Notes under the pieces: model-generated | Seen by the model: only the letters and a program-made list of their open reading frames with translations | Told to the model about the DNA's origin: nothing | Database searches by the model: none | Shown here: one piece after another, positions 1 to 8,137 of the stretch | Position numbering within the stretch: position 1 is the first letter of the stretch | Layout of the letters: every line of letters begins with the position of its first letter | Source of the DNA: Chloroflexota bacterium | Lineage (GTDB): Bacteria; Chloroflexota; Dehalococcoidia; Lucifugimonadales; Lucifugimonadaceae | NCBI GenBank assembly: GCA_009838175.1 | Contig: VXSB01000003.1 | Location: forward strand, 1-64,000 | DNA: 64,000 nt | Direction: 5' to 3' | Position numbers and translations under genes: made by a program

Positions 1-81
1 GCACGCTCTCCGTCCCGACGCGGCGATTCTTCGTTTTTCGGGGCGCCGTCCCGATGAAAGTCGGAGCGGCGCTTGGTTGTT

Positions 82-109
82 ATATTACTACAAATGTAGT
101 GGATGTCAA
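82..109 (-). promoter_or_regulatory. Sigma70-like promoter with TACA-N2-TGTA dyad
   Basis: On the minus strand TTGACA (104-109) is followed after 16 bases by TAATAT (82-87). A perfect dyad ACTACA-N2-TGTAGT (87-100) lies between the two boxes. TACA-N2-TGTA is the core of BlaI/MecI/CopY-type operators, so the gene to the left, outside the window, may be repressed by a regulator of that kind. The regulator itself is inferred only. Confidence 0.5.
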
Positions 110-162
110 GTGTCTGAACCCGGATTTGAAGGATTTCAAGGATGGAAGGAATGAGGTGTTGG

Positions 163-206
163 TTTTGAGCTGTGATTGCGGTGATTTGGAATGATGGACT
201 GTGATG
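163..206 (+). repeat. Left half of the MITE-like element
   Basis: This matches the left ~43 bases of the full copies at 32284 and 34571 (TTTTGARCTRTGATT...GATGGRCTRTGATG) with several substitutions. It breaks off at the same point as the half copies at 5778 and 33534 and runs into C-rich palindromic sequence. Confidence 0.6.
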
Positions 207-242
207 GCCCCGCCCTTTTGTCCCCGTTCACCCTCACCCTGA

Positions 243-306
243 CCCTCTCCCATCAAGGGAGAGGGGATTTTGCGGCGGCCTGGCTCTCTTCCATTAAGGG
301 AGAGGG
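243..306. repeat. Two CCCTCTCCC/GGGAGAGGG palindromes
   Basis: CCCTCTCCC (243-251), a five-base loop and GGGAGAGGG (257-265) form a perfect 9-bp hairpin. A second imperfect copy lies at 284-306. Near-identical copies occur at 29633-29655 and, in diverged form, at 19387-19409. Confidence 0.75.
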
Positions 307-435
307 AATAATTTGGCGCTTCGCTTGCGCCTCATTCGTGTGCGAAGGTGGCTATGCTGCTTCAAGCCAGATCTGTTCTTCGATCCAGTTCGTATTCCCA
401 CAACGTCGTCACGAGTTATCGTGTAAATTCACTCA

Positions 436-2238
436 ATGCCGAAAATGAAAATCGTATTTTCCCGCAGCTTCCTTGTTCTGTGTATCTGCACGTTCCTTGT
501 CGCTGTCGCATGTACCCAATCCGATCCAACACCAACTCCCGATCCAACCCCGATCCCGACACCAATTCCCACACCTACCATCGCTCCTAGATCAACCAGC
601 ACACCACTACCAACGTCAACCCCAATTCCGACTGAAATCCTAGAGCCGACTCCAACCCCAGACGAAGACGGCATCATCTGGTACGAACCGAACCCGGCGA
701 CAATAACTGTAGAAGGTTCGACGATCATCTTTGACGGCGATATTGAAGATTCAACATACCGTGATTTCTTGGTCGCTGTGCGCGGGAAAGAGGACCAAAT
801 CACCGCTATCCGCATTAACTCGCCAGGCGGAATCACGGACCACGGAATACGGATTGGTGAATGGATATTCGACCACGAAATCGATGTCATCGTCGAGGAA
901 CTCTGCTTCTCCTCGTGCGCCAACTACATTTTTACTGCTGGCAAGAACAAAATCATCGAGAAGGATGCCATCGTAGGCTGGCACGGTTCGGAACAACAAG
1001 ATCTGTTCATCGCCGCCGGGTACGGCATCACGATGGCGGAACTTCACGCTCGAAACTACGACGAGATGCAAGATTGGGGCCCGCATGCGCCTAGGGAAAG
1101 TAAAGAGGAATACGTCGAAAGCATGTTGAAGTACGACGAGTTCGAACCACATGATCAAGAACCAAAATTCTTGGAGAAGGTCGGCATCAACCTCTACCTC
1201 ATGGTCTACGGCATGTTGCTGGATCAATTCGACTATTACATGAACGAACAGATCGAATTCGGCGGCTGGACATTCTCAATCAAGGACATGGCCAAATTTG
1301 GCGTCCACAACGTGACTTATGAGGGAGAGGGAGACTACCCGAGCGAAAAGGGTTTGGAAAACTTCCCTGTGGCAGTCTTTGAAGTTCCTACTGATGCCGT
1401 CCCTCCCGCCGTCATCCCAACGCCGTTACCGACACCCACTGCGCCTCCGGGAAGCACACCGACACCAACGCCAGATCCAGACGCTGAATCCAGATTTTGG
1501 GTTGACCCTGAGCCAGCATCGATATCCGCCGAAAGTGACACTGTCACTATTGATGGCTTCATCGATTTCGACGCTTACTCCCGGTTATTAAACGCGATCC
1601 GAGGAAGGGAAGACGAAATCACCACTCTCAGGATCACGTCTGACGACGGCTTCTTGGAAGAAGCGATCCTAATCGGATTATGGGTCCACGATAACGAAAT
1701 AGACGTCATCGTGGACGAATCCTGCTTCTCGGTCTGCGCAAACTACATCTTCACCGCGGGCAAAAACAAAATCATCGAGGCATCCGCGCTTGTTGGCTGG
1801 TACGGTTCGCCACAGGCAGACGAATATGAAGCCCGCGCGCTTGGTCTGTCGATCGAAGAAGCTTTGAGGCGCCGTGTAGATCGCGGAGAGTTAGTCATCA
1901 GTACACACGGTAACGAACTAGGATTAGACGAGCAAATCCAAGGGGTGTCAGGCTTCATCAGAAATGAAATCAGACAAGAACGCCGCTTCCTAGAAGCTAC
2001 CGGCATCAAAGACGATGCCTTGATTTACGGATTCATCGGTGTCGATTACGAAGATGAAGGGCTCCCCGCTTACTTCTTCGAAGGCTGGACATTCTCCATC
2101 GAAGACATGGCAAAACTTGGCATTGAAAACGTTACCTACGAAGGTGAGGGGACGTACCCATACCACGAAGAGGTTTGGCACCGCTTCGTCGAAATCTTCA
2201 GAGTCGGCGAACTACCAAATCAACTCCCCACCAAATGA
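436..2238 (+). CDS. Lipoprotein with two tandem ClpP/COG3904-like domains
   Basis: 600 residues. A hydrophobic N-terminus ends in A-V-A-C26, a weak lipobox, followed by a Pro/Thr-rich linker (about 30-80). Two homologous domains follow (about 85-310 and 345-595), separated by a second Pro/Thr linker. Each carries the crotonase/ClpP-like features of COG3904 predicted periplasmic proteins: an INSPGG-type segment in domain 1 (diverged in domain 2), then C-x-S-x-C (C157-F-S159-S-C161 and C430-F-S432-V-C434) in front of ANYIFTAGKNKIIE. The Ser is the predicted nucleophile. Both domains end in the same WTFSI-DMAK-G--NVTYEGEG block, so this is an internal duplication. Function is probably as a cell-surface protease-like protein; the substrate is unknown. 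The stop overlaps the next start (ATGA). Confidence 0.7.
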   Translation: MPKMKIVFSRSFLVLCICTFLVAVACTQSDPTPTPDPTPIPTPIPTPTIAPRSTSTPLPTSTPIPTEILEPTPTPDEDGIIWYEPNPATITVEGSTIIFDGDIEDSTYRDFLVAVRGKEDQITAIRINSPGGITDHGIRIGEWIFDHEIDVIVEELCFSSCANYIFTAGKNKIIEKDAIVGWHGSEQQDLFIAAGYGITMAELHARNYDEMQDWGPHAPRESKEEYVESMLKYDEFEPHDQEPKFLEKVGINLYLMVYGMLLDQFDYYMNEQIEFGGWTFSIKDMAKFGVHNVTYEGEGDYPSEKGLENFPVAVFEVPTDAVPPAVIPTPLPTPTAPPGSTPTPTPDPDAESRFWVDPEPASISAESDTVTIDGFIDFDAYSRLLNAIRGREDEITTLRITSDDGFLEEAILIGLWVHDNEIDVIVDESCFSVCANYIFTAGKNKIIEASALVGWYGSPQADEYEARALGLSIEEALRRRVDRGELVISTHGNELGLDEQIQGVSGFIRNEIRQERRFLEATGIKDDALIYGFIGVDYEDEGLPAYFFEGWTFSIEDMAKLGIENVTYEGEGTYPYHEEVWHRFVEIFRVGELPNQLPTK

Positions 2239-2786
2239 CTGTGCACACATTACTGCTGGTCCGCCATTGCGCGGCGACTGGTCAACATCCCGACGCGCCG
2301 CTATCCGACGCAGGGGGGCAGCAATCGCAGACACTCGCCAGTTTTTTGTCGGACTATCCGATCGACCACATCACAACCAGCGAATACCTGCGCGCACGGC
2401 AGAGCATTGAACCATTTGCAAGCCAATCCAATCTAACAATCAACGCGGATGCTCGTCTCAACGAACGCACCCTTTCCGCAGAGCCTCTCGATAACTGGCA
2501 AGATGTCGTCCGCAACTCATTCGACGATCACGATCTGCGCGCTCCCGGCGGCGAATCTGCTCGCGAGGTCATAGCTCGCGCTTGGACTGTGCTGGATGAG
2601 ATATTCGATGCCGATCATGCAATGCCGTTAGTTGTCACACATGGCAACCTGTTGGCGCTAGTCCTGCACTCGCTGGATCACACGTTCGGATTTGAGGGAT
2701 GGGAATCTCTGAGCAATCCGGATGTATTCGTGCTGGACGATGCCGGATCGGGACAAATGACGTTTGAGAGGATATGGAACGGTTAG
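2235..2786 (+). CDS. Histidine phosphatase family protein
   Basis: 183 residues from the ATG at 2235, which overlaps the stop of the upstream lipoprotein gene (ATGA), so the two are probably translationally coupled. The N-terminal LLVRHCAATG is the RHG-type phosphohistidine motif with Cys in place of Gly, and VVTHGNLLALVL near residue 140 supplies the second catalytic His. A longer open frame starts upstream but begins inside the preceding gene and has no family similarity. The family includes cofactor-dependent phosphoglycerate mutases and small-molecule phosphatases; the substrate cannot be told from sequence. Confidence 0.8.
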   Translation: MTVHTLLLVRHCAATGQHPDAPLSDAGGQQSQTLASFLSDYPIDHITTSEYLRARQSIEPFASQSNLTINADARLNERTLSAEPLDNWQDVVRNSFDDHDLRAPGGESAREVIARAWTVLDEIFDADHAMPLVVTHGNLLALVLHSLDHTFGFEGWESLSNPDVFVLDDAGSGQMTFERIWNG

Positions 2787-2802
2787 GGGTTGTTTTGGAC
2801 GG

Positions 2803-2850
2803 CCCCCTTTGTCCTGCGGACATTTCCCCCGCGAGCGGGGGCAACCCTAT
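2803..2850. repeat. Palindromic repeat upstream of the DinB-like gene
   Basis: CCCCCGCGAGCGGGGG (2827-2842) is a perfect hairpin within a C- then G-rich stretch resembling the CCCCGCG-type repeats at 5826, 33755 and 59921. It lies just before the ATG at 2864. Confidence 0.5.
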
Positions 2851-2863
2851 AGAGTGGTGTCTG

Positions 2864-3331
2864 ATGAAGAAGGCGGAGTTCATAGATAGCGTCAAGACGG
2901 GACGTGCCGAGTGGGCCGAACTTTTGTCGAAGGTTGATGCAGACCTTATGCTTGAGCCTGGCCAAGAGGGCGAGTGGTCGGCGAAGGATATCTTGGCGCA
3001 TGTGATGTGGTACGAGCGGGAGATGTTGGGGATGCTGAAAACTCGCGCGTTGGTCGGCTCGGATCTGTGGGAGTTGCCGTTGGATGAACGGAACGCAGCT
3101 GTCCATGACGAACTTAAGGAGATGACTCTTAACGAGGTGCGCGAGGAGGCTGATCGCGTCTTTACGGCGCTGATCGAACAGCTGGAGCTACTGCCAGAAG
3201 AGGCCTACAGTGACTCGGGATGTTTCGAGCATATGCCGGCTGAGTGGAAGCCTTGGGACGTGATGGCGGGCAATACCTTCAGGCATTACGCCGAGCATAC
3301 AGAATCGATCAGGCGGCTTGCAGGAATCTGA
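2864..3331 (+). CDS. DinB / ClbS-DfsB-like four-helix protein
   Basis: 155 residues from the ATG at 2864; the longer reading frame would translate the palindromic repeat. It shows the DinB-superfamily pattern: an N-terminal helix, then WSAKDILAHVMWYEREM with the first conserved His, and a late NTFRHYAEHTESIRRL helix with the second His pair. The layout fits the ClbS/DfsB branch (DUF1706-like), small proteins that may bind metal or thiols. Exact role unknown. Confidence 0.7.
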   Translation: MKKAEFIDSVKTGRAEWAELLSKVDADLMLEPGQEGEWSAKDILAHVMWYEREMLGMLKTRALVGSDLWELPLDERNAAVHDELKEMTLNEVREEADRVFTALIEQLELLPEEAYSDSGCFEHMPAEWKPWDVMAGNTFRHYAEHTESIRRLAGI

Positions 3332-3851
3332 CGGCTAGGCGTTCAATGGTGTTTTTGGTGCGGATTGTGAACGGCCCGAGGATCGCTTCGAGCGCGTTGA
3401 GGTCTAATTGGGAGTCTAGGAAGTTGCCTTTTGGCCACCAGTAGAGTTCGCGTCCGACAATTTCCAGTATGTCGGCATCGTTCGACAGTTTAAGCACTGA
3501 ATCACGGGCTGATTGATCGACGTTGGAGCCGATGATCGCTATTTGCATCTTTCCGGTCCGTTCAGCGGTGACTTCTGTGAACGGCTGGCAACCGGCAATC
3601 GAGCGCACCTCGTCTGCGCTGCGCAGAAACGTCGGCACTTCGTAACCTAGCGAAGCCCGCAATCCGTCTTCAATTGAAAGTGCTACCGAGTCTGGATCGG
3701 AATCTTCGGCATCGAAGATGACGTTGCCGCTTGCCAGGAATGCGGAGACGTTGGTGTAGCCGATTTCTTCGAACGCGGCGCATAGTTCTGGGTTTTTGAT
3801 GCGTCGGCGACCGAGGTTCATGCCGCGGAGGAATGCTACGTAGCGGGGCAT
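3309..3851 (-). CDS. DUF1697 family protein
   Basis: 180 residues. The N-terminus YVAFLRGMNLGRR followed by a LASGNVIFD-type segment is diagnostic for DUF1697, a family of ~180-residue proteins of unknown function, and the length matches. It converges on the DinB-like gene with a 23-base overlap of the 3' ends. Confidence 0.85.
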   Translation of the reverse strand: MPRYVAFLRGMNLGRRRIKNPELCAAFEEIGYTNVSAFLASGNVIFDAEDSDPDSVALSIEDGLRASLGYEVPTFLRSADEVRSIAGCQPFTEVTAERTGKMQIAIIGSNVDQSARDSVLKLSNDADILEIVGRELYWWPKGNFLDSQLDLNALEAILGPFTIRTKNTIERLAVRFLQAA

Positions 3852-4076
3852 TTTTTGCGGATTCCTATCGCTCTAATCCTCTCCCGTCGCGAGATCATTG
3901 CAAAACCTCGTTAATCGGTTGAGTCCATGTGCCCCCACGTCCCTGCCTGCATACCCCTGCGATCTCGCTTCGCTCGCTCGCGTCCCCTTTCGTTCCGAAA
4001 GGGGACGGTTCCGCCCGGCCCCTCTGGATACTCGCCTGCGCGAGTATGACGTGGGTGTTGGCGGGAATGACGGATG
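3852..4076. repeat. Composite palindromic repeat block
   Basis: A gene-free stretch between two minus-strand genes. It contains a GCGATCTCGCTTCGCTCGCTCGC-type hairpin, CCCCTTTCG/CGAAAGGGG (about 3980-4005) and ATACTCGC-CTGC-GCGAGTAT (4028-4047) followed by a GACGTGGG tail. The last two belong to families also found at 5826-5895, 32956, 33599 and 14287. Confidence 0.65.
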
Positions 4077-5720
4077 TTATGTCCGATACTGATCGATGCC
4101 TACAGTGGCGATGTTGTCGGTTGTGGGCATTACGGCGGTCTTGGCGCGGTCGGCACCTACTACAACGATGTTCCAGTCTTCGGGGCTGTCCAACACTGAA
4201 ACTTCGATATCGAGGATCTCCTGTTCCGTGAGGTTTTCGAGCCATCGCCATGCTGCGGCGATGCGGGCTTCGCCTTTGATGGGGGTGTACTGGATCATCT
4301 TGCCCAAGCTGTTCTTGGCGTGATGGTGGATGAAGGTACGGGCGTCGTCCTTGGTGAAGCCTTGGTCGCCAACGGGTCCTGCGACGTCGGGTGGCATCAG
4401 AATCAGCCGTTGTCCGCCGCCGTGCATTCCAAGGCCGCGCGTCCCGAAGATTGAGCCGTAGGCGAGCGTCTTGAGCAAGGCTTCAGCATTGGTGTTGCCT
4501 TGGTCTTGGACGTCCAACTCGCCATTGGTGATGAAGACGCTGACCGTGCTCTCGCTTGCGCGGAAGCCTTGATTCACATGGAAGGGCTCCCACGGGCTCA
4601 TGTCTTCGTTCTCGGCGATGCAGTGCACGAATTTTCGGGTAGTGCCGATGGTGTCCATGTCCATCTGACCCGGGTACCAGTAGCCGATGTTGCGGAGGCA
4701 GAGCGAAAAGGCGCGACCAATCGTGATGTTGACTTGATTGTCGCGACCCGGTCCGAGCGCGGAGCGAGCGTTGATGCCGAGTTCCTTCGCAATCGGACCG
4801 TTCACAACGAGCAACGGTGCCTGCGGGCTGGTCGACATTAACAACGATGTTCCGCCGTGCGAACCCATCTGGGACAAAGCTTTGACCGAAGCGATTATTA
4901 CTGGCATGTGCTCGGGTTTAGCACCAGCCATCGCAGCGTTAATGGCGATCTTCTCGACGGTGGCAAGGCCGAAGCCGGGTGGCATGTCGCAGATCAGCTC
5001 GTCGGCATCCAAGTTGGAACCGGCGATCAACTCATCAACAGCCTGAGTTGTTGGTGGATGCAGCACGAAGGAGTCGCCCCAGTCACGCATCAGCCACTGC
5101 TCGTTCATCTTGAGAATGGCGTCCCAACGGTCTTCGCCTTCGAAGCGTTGGACTTCTGCCACCTCGTCGCGTTCACGGCGTCCGTGTTGCTGATCGACGG
5201 TTAAGACATCGATGATGTCATCGATTGCGGCCTCTGTCTGGGAGACACACTCATCGATCGGAAGATTGCGGTATATGCGAGGGACGATGACGAACTGCAA
5301 GTCGGGCATGCCGAGAGCCCGGGAGCTTGCAATCGCGTCCTCTTCAAAGCGACCGGAGACTATGGGGATGGCAGGCTTCCCCATCTTCTCGATCTGGATC
5401 ATGTCGTGGACCATCCACGACGCGCAGGTCCCTCAATCGGCGGTGGCGCCGATAACGACGTCACACTCCTCTCCCGCTTGCCTGACGATGGGCGGCGGTG
5501 CTGGATAGTTGCCGCCGGTGTAGAAGTTGACCTTGACGTTGTTGAAGCGCTCTTGGAGCATTTCGCCCGCTCGCTTCAACGCGACATCCCCACCATGTGT
5601 ACCACTCCAGATGAGGCCGACTGTGGCGTCATCCAGTGTCTCCGGACGTTCATTTATCTTCGCGGAGTTCATTAGCCCGCGTTGCTGGGCAACGGGGTTC
5701 AACACTTCAAGCAGATACAT
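4077..5720 (-). CDS. UGSC-family selenoprotein (in-frame TGA at 5433-5435)
   Basis: Reading through the TGA gives 547 residues. The first 95 codons start at 5720 and end in GATAD; the TGA is codon 96 and is followed by GTCASWMVHDMIQIEKMGK, so the motif is U-G-T-C where the UGSC (seleno)protein family has U-G-S-C. An 8+8 bp hairpin lies 11 bases beyond the TGA (5403-5421). The N-terminal ~170 residues (GGDV, AP-rich turn, DVVIGATAD-U) match the family. Residues about 180-547 form a second conserved region (GSHGGTSLLM, GPGRDNQVNITIGRA, AENEDMSPWEPF) that I cannot name, so this looks like a fusion. A redox or reductase role is inferred. The alternative is a pseudogene or sequencing error, which is unlikely because the TGA falls exactly on the motif and both halves are intact. 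Confidence 0.85.
5403..5421 (-). promoter_or_regulatory. Candidate bacterial SECIS hairpin (UGSC gene)
   Basis: In coding orientation the TGA is followed by 11 bases and then GTCGTGGA-TGG-TCCACGAC, a perfect 8-bp stem. The G-containing loop lies about 20-23 bases after the TGA, within the spacing known for bacterial SECIS elements recognised by SelB. Confidence 0.7.
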
Positions 5721-5777
5721 CGACTGCGTCTCCTGATCGAGGGCAAATGTTCAGTTGTAGCGATGATACTGCATTGT

Positions 5778-5819
5778 TTTGAACTATGATTGCCGAGATT
5801 TTGAATGATGGGCTGTGAT
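5778..5819 (+). repeat. Left half of the MITE-like element
   Basis: TTTGAACTATGATTGCC...GATGGGCTGTGAT matches the left terminal part of the full copies at 32284 and 34571 and stops at the usual break point. A CCCCGCGAGATCGC palindromic block with a CCCCTTTCG-CTCTG-CGAAAGGGG hairpin follows to about 5895. Confidence 0.7.
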
Positions 5820-5898
5820 CCCCACCCCTCTGCCCCGGGCATACCCCGCGAGATCGCTTCGCTCTCTCGCGCCCCTTTCGCTCTGCGAAAGGGGCAGT
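5820..5898. repeat. CCCCGCG-type palindromic repeat
   Basis: This contains GCGAGATCGCTTCGCTCTCTCGC and the CCCCTTTCG/CGAAAGGGG hairpin. The same unit occurs near 3945-4005 and in related form at 33700-33840 and inside mutS2 at 59917-59977. It fills the gap between the UGSC gene and the formylglycine-generating enzyme gene. Confidence 0.65.
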
Positions 5899-5912
5899 GT
5901 GTCCATCCCGGT

Positions 5913-6884
5913 TCAAAAAGCTACAACTCTAAAGCCGAGATTGCCGGTGCTGGAGTCGGGGGTATTGGAGGTGCGGGCACCTACGCGGTATCGATTACAG
6001 TAGGAATCGTGACATAAGTAGGAGCCACCCCGAATCACCTTCGCGGTGCCGTTACGGGGTCCCTTCGGATTATCTCGCGTTACTCGGCGAGCATTGCGAT
6101 GAAAGGTTGGCGAAAACCAGTCTGAACACCACTCCCACACGTTGCCCGCAACGTCGTACAGTCCGAAATCGTTCGATGGAAAGCTCGCAACCGGCGATGT
6201 GCCATGCCATCCATCGTGTAACGTATTCGTGTTCGGGAATTCGCCTTGCCAGATGTTGCACATGTGCTCACCATCCGGCTCCAACTCGTCGCCCCAAGCA
6301 AATCGTGCCTGATCCAACCCGCCGCGTGCCGCGTATTCCCATTCTGCCTCCGTCGGCAAACGCCCACCGATCCAATCGCAATAGGCCATCGCATCCGTCC
6401 AAGAGATATGAGTTACCGGATGATCGGCGCGATCATCGATATCCGATCCCGGACCTTCCGGCATTCGCCAATACGCATCATCGACTCGCCACCACCACTC
6501 CGAGCCTTGCACGACCTGAGAGACTGTTCGCTCGACCTCCGGCGTAACGAAATCCTTGAACACGAACGACCAGTTGAACCGTTCGGCATCGGTCACATGC
6601 CCGGTGGCAGACACGAAAGAATCGAACTCTGCATTCGTGACGGGTGCCGCCGAAATACCGAACTCGTCGACGGTGACATCGCGTATTGGCCCCTCGCCAT
6701 CAGCAGGGAATCGCCGATCATCCGTGCCCATTCGGAACTCCGCACCGTCGAGTTCAACCAACTCCTGCTTCACCGGATCAGCGGGTGTAATCCCGTGTCG
6801 AAGAACAGCACTCTCCGAAACGGGCGAATCGCTGTCCGTACGAGTTGGTGAGCAGCAGCCCTGGTTTGCCGATCCCAAGTCCAT
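5913..6884 (-). CDS. Formylglycine-generating enzyme family protein
   Basis: 323 residues with the FGE-sulfatase (SUMF1) fold: FRMGTDDRRFP near the start, VTNAEFDSFV, GGRLPTEAEWEYAARGG, DVAGNVWEWCSDWF and a C-terminal NLGFRVV. The two active-site cysteines of true FGEs are present as C291-HDSY-C296 before NRYR, so it should oxidise a sulfatase Cys to formylglycine rather than be a non-catalytic relative. No N-terminal export signal is obvious. The likely client in this window is the sulfatase at 43460-45220, which has C-C-P-S-R. Confidence 0.88.
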   Translation of the reverse strand: MDLGSANQGCCSPTRTDSDSPVSESAVLRHGITPADPVKQELVELDGAEFRMGTDDRRFPADGEGPIRDVTVDEFGISAAPVTNAEFDSFVSATGHVTDAERFNWSFVFKDFVTPEVERTVSQVVQGSEWWWRVDDAYWRMPEGPGSDIDDRADHPVTHISWTDAMAYCDWIGGRLPTEAEWEYAARGGLDQARFAWGDELEPDGEHMCNIWQGEFPNTNTLHDGWHGTSPVASFPSNDFGLYDVAGNVWEWCSDWFSPTFHRNARRVTRDNPKGPRNGTAKVIRGGSYLCHDSYCNRYRVGARTSNTPDSSTGNLGFRVVAF

Positions 6885-6975
6885 ACCAGCATTCTATTCT
6901 CGCCTTCCAGTGACGCAAAGCACACCGAGGCGCTAACATTCATACGCATCGGAACATTCCAACCCAGACTGAACC

Positions 6976-8067
6976 ATGCAAACTCAAGCCGCCGTACTCC
7001 GAGCACAAAAACAACCCGTATCTGTCGAAACACTCGAAATCGACTCGCCGAAGCGCGGCGAGGTCCTGCTTAAGATGGTCGGAGCTGGTGTCTGCCACTC
7101 CGACTACCATGCCGTTGACGGACACACCAAGACCTTCGTCGGCCCGATGATCCTCGGACACGAAGGCGCGGGCACGGTTGCGGATGTGGGTGAGGGTGTC
7201 GATTGGTTGAAGCCCGGGGACAAGGTGATATTGTCTCTCGATTCCATGTGCGGACGATGTCGGAACTGTACCGCGGGGCATCCCTCGCTCTGCGAGACAA
7301 ACTTCACCTATGGCGCCTCAATGCCCGACGGCACGACGCGGTTCCACAAGAACGGCGAGCGCATCAACCATCGAACTCCAACCTTTACCGATTATTCGAT
7401 CGCACTGGAGGACAAATGCGTCCTAGTTCCTGAGGACACGAATCTCGAAGCGGCATGTTTAATCTCATGCGGCATCATCACTGGTGTCGGAGCCGTAGTC
7501 AATCGCGCCAAAGTCCCGACCGGATCGACTATGGCGGTATTTGGATGCGGAGGTGTAGGACTCAGCGTCGTCCAAGGCGGGAGCCTCGCAAACGCCGCTC
7601 AGATCATCGCCGTAGACACCGTCGACTTCAAACTGGAAAAAGCCGCTGAGATGGGCGCTACTCACTTCGTCAACGCCGCCAAGGAAGATCCGGTTGCCAG
7701 GATCCTCGAGATCACGAGTGGAGGTGCAGACTACGCCTTCGAAGTAGTAGGGCTTCCGGCAATCGCCAAACAAGCCTTCAACTCGACGCGTCCGCTCGGC
7801 ACGACGGTACTCGTCGGAGTATTCCCAACTGGCGCAGAGATGGCCGTCGACGGATGGGAACTGCTACGCGGCAGGACCATCCTTGGAAACTGGCACGGCG
7901 ACGGACGTCCCAGAGTGGACTTCCTCTGGTTGCTTGAGATGGAGAAGCAGGGCAAGCTCAAGCTCGACGAGATGATCACGCGATACCGGCCATTGGACGA
8001 GATCAATGAGGCTTTCGCAGATATGACGGCCGGAGAAGCGGCGCGTTCCGTGCTGACATTCCGATAG
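6976..8067 (+). CDS. Zinc-dependent alcohol dehydrogenase (MDR, class III-like)
   Basis: 363 residues. Catalytic zinc ligands lie in GVCHSDYH and GHEGAG; a structural zinc site C-x2-C-x2-C-x7-C follows in SMCGRCRNC...C; the Rossmann motif is FGCGGVGLSVVQGG near residue 190. It oxidises alcohols or reduces aldehydes with NAD(P), and the closest pattern is class III/AdhC-like enzymes. It heads a same-strand run with the sugar isomerase and gamma-glutamyltransferase genes. Confidence 0.9.
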   Translation: MQTQAAVLRAQKQPVSVETLEIDSPKRGEVLLKMVGAGVCHSDYHAVDGHTKTFVGPMILGHEGAGTVADVGEGVDWLKPGDKVILSLDSMCGRCRNCTAGHPSLCETNFTYGASMPDGTTRFHKNGERINHRTPTFTDYSIALEDKCVLVPEDTNLEAACLISCGIITGVGAVVNRAKVPTGSTMAVFGCGGVGLSVVQGGSLANAAQIIAVDTVDFKLEKAAEMGATHFVNAAKEDPVARILEITSGGADYAFEVVGLPAIAKQAFNSTRPLGTTVLVGVFPTGAEMAVDGWELLRGRTILGNWHGDGRPRVDFLWLLEMEKQGKLKLDEMITRYRPLDEINEAFADMTAGEAARSVLTFR

Positions 8068-8137
8068 CGGACATTTCGACAACGCAGCCAGCATAGAATC
8101 ACTGCATCCAGACGTAACCCCGATCCATCCCTGCGCC

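Larger units (their letters stand above)
1..435. other. Non-coding left end: promoter and repeats
   Basis: No credible gene is seen here. The stretch holds a minus-strand promoter with an overlapping dyad (82-109), a half copy of the MITE-like element (163-206) and two copies of a short CCCTCTCCC/GGGAGAGGG palindrome (243-306). Short open frames crossing the palindromes are repeat-derived. Confidence 0.6.

Noticed and set aside
191..590. Small open frames at the left end
   Set aside because: They translate palindromic repeats or overlap the lipoprotein gene in another frame.
5433..5435. Stop codon making two separate genes or a pseudogene (UGSC locus)
   Set aside because: Both sides are intact and continuous with one family, the TGA falls exactly at the redox U/C position and a hairpin follows.
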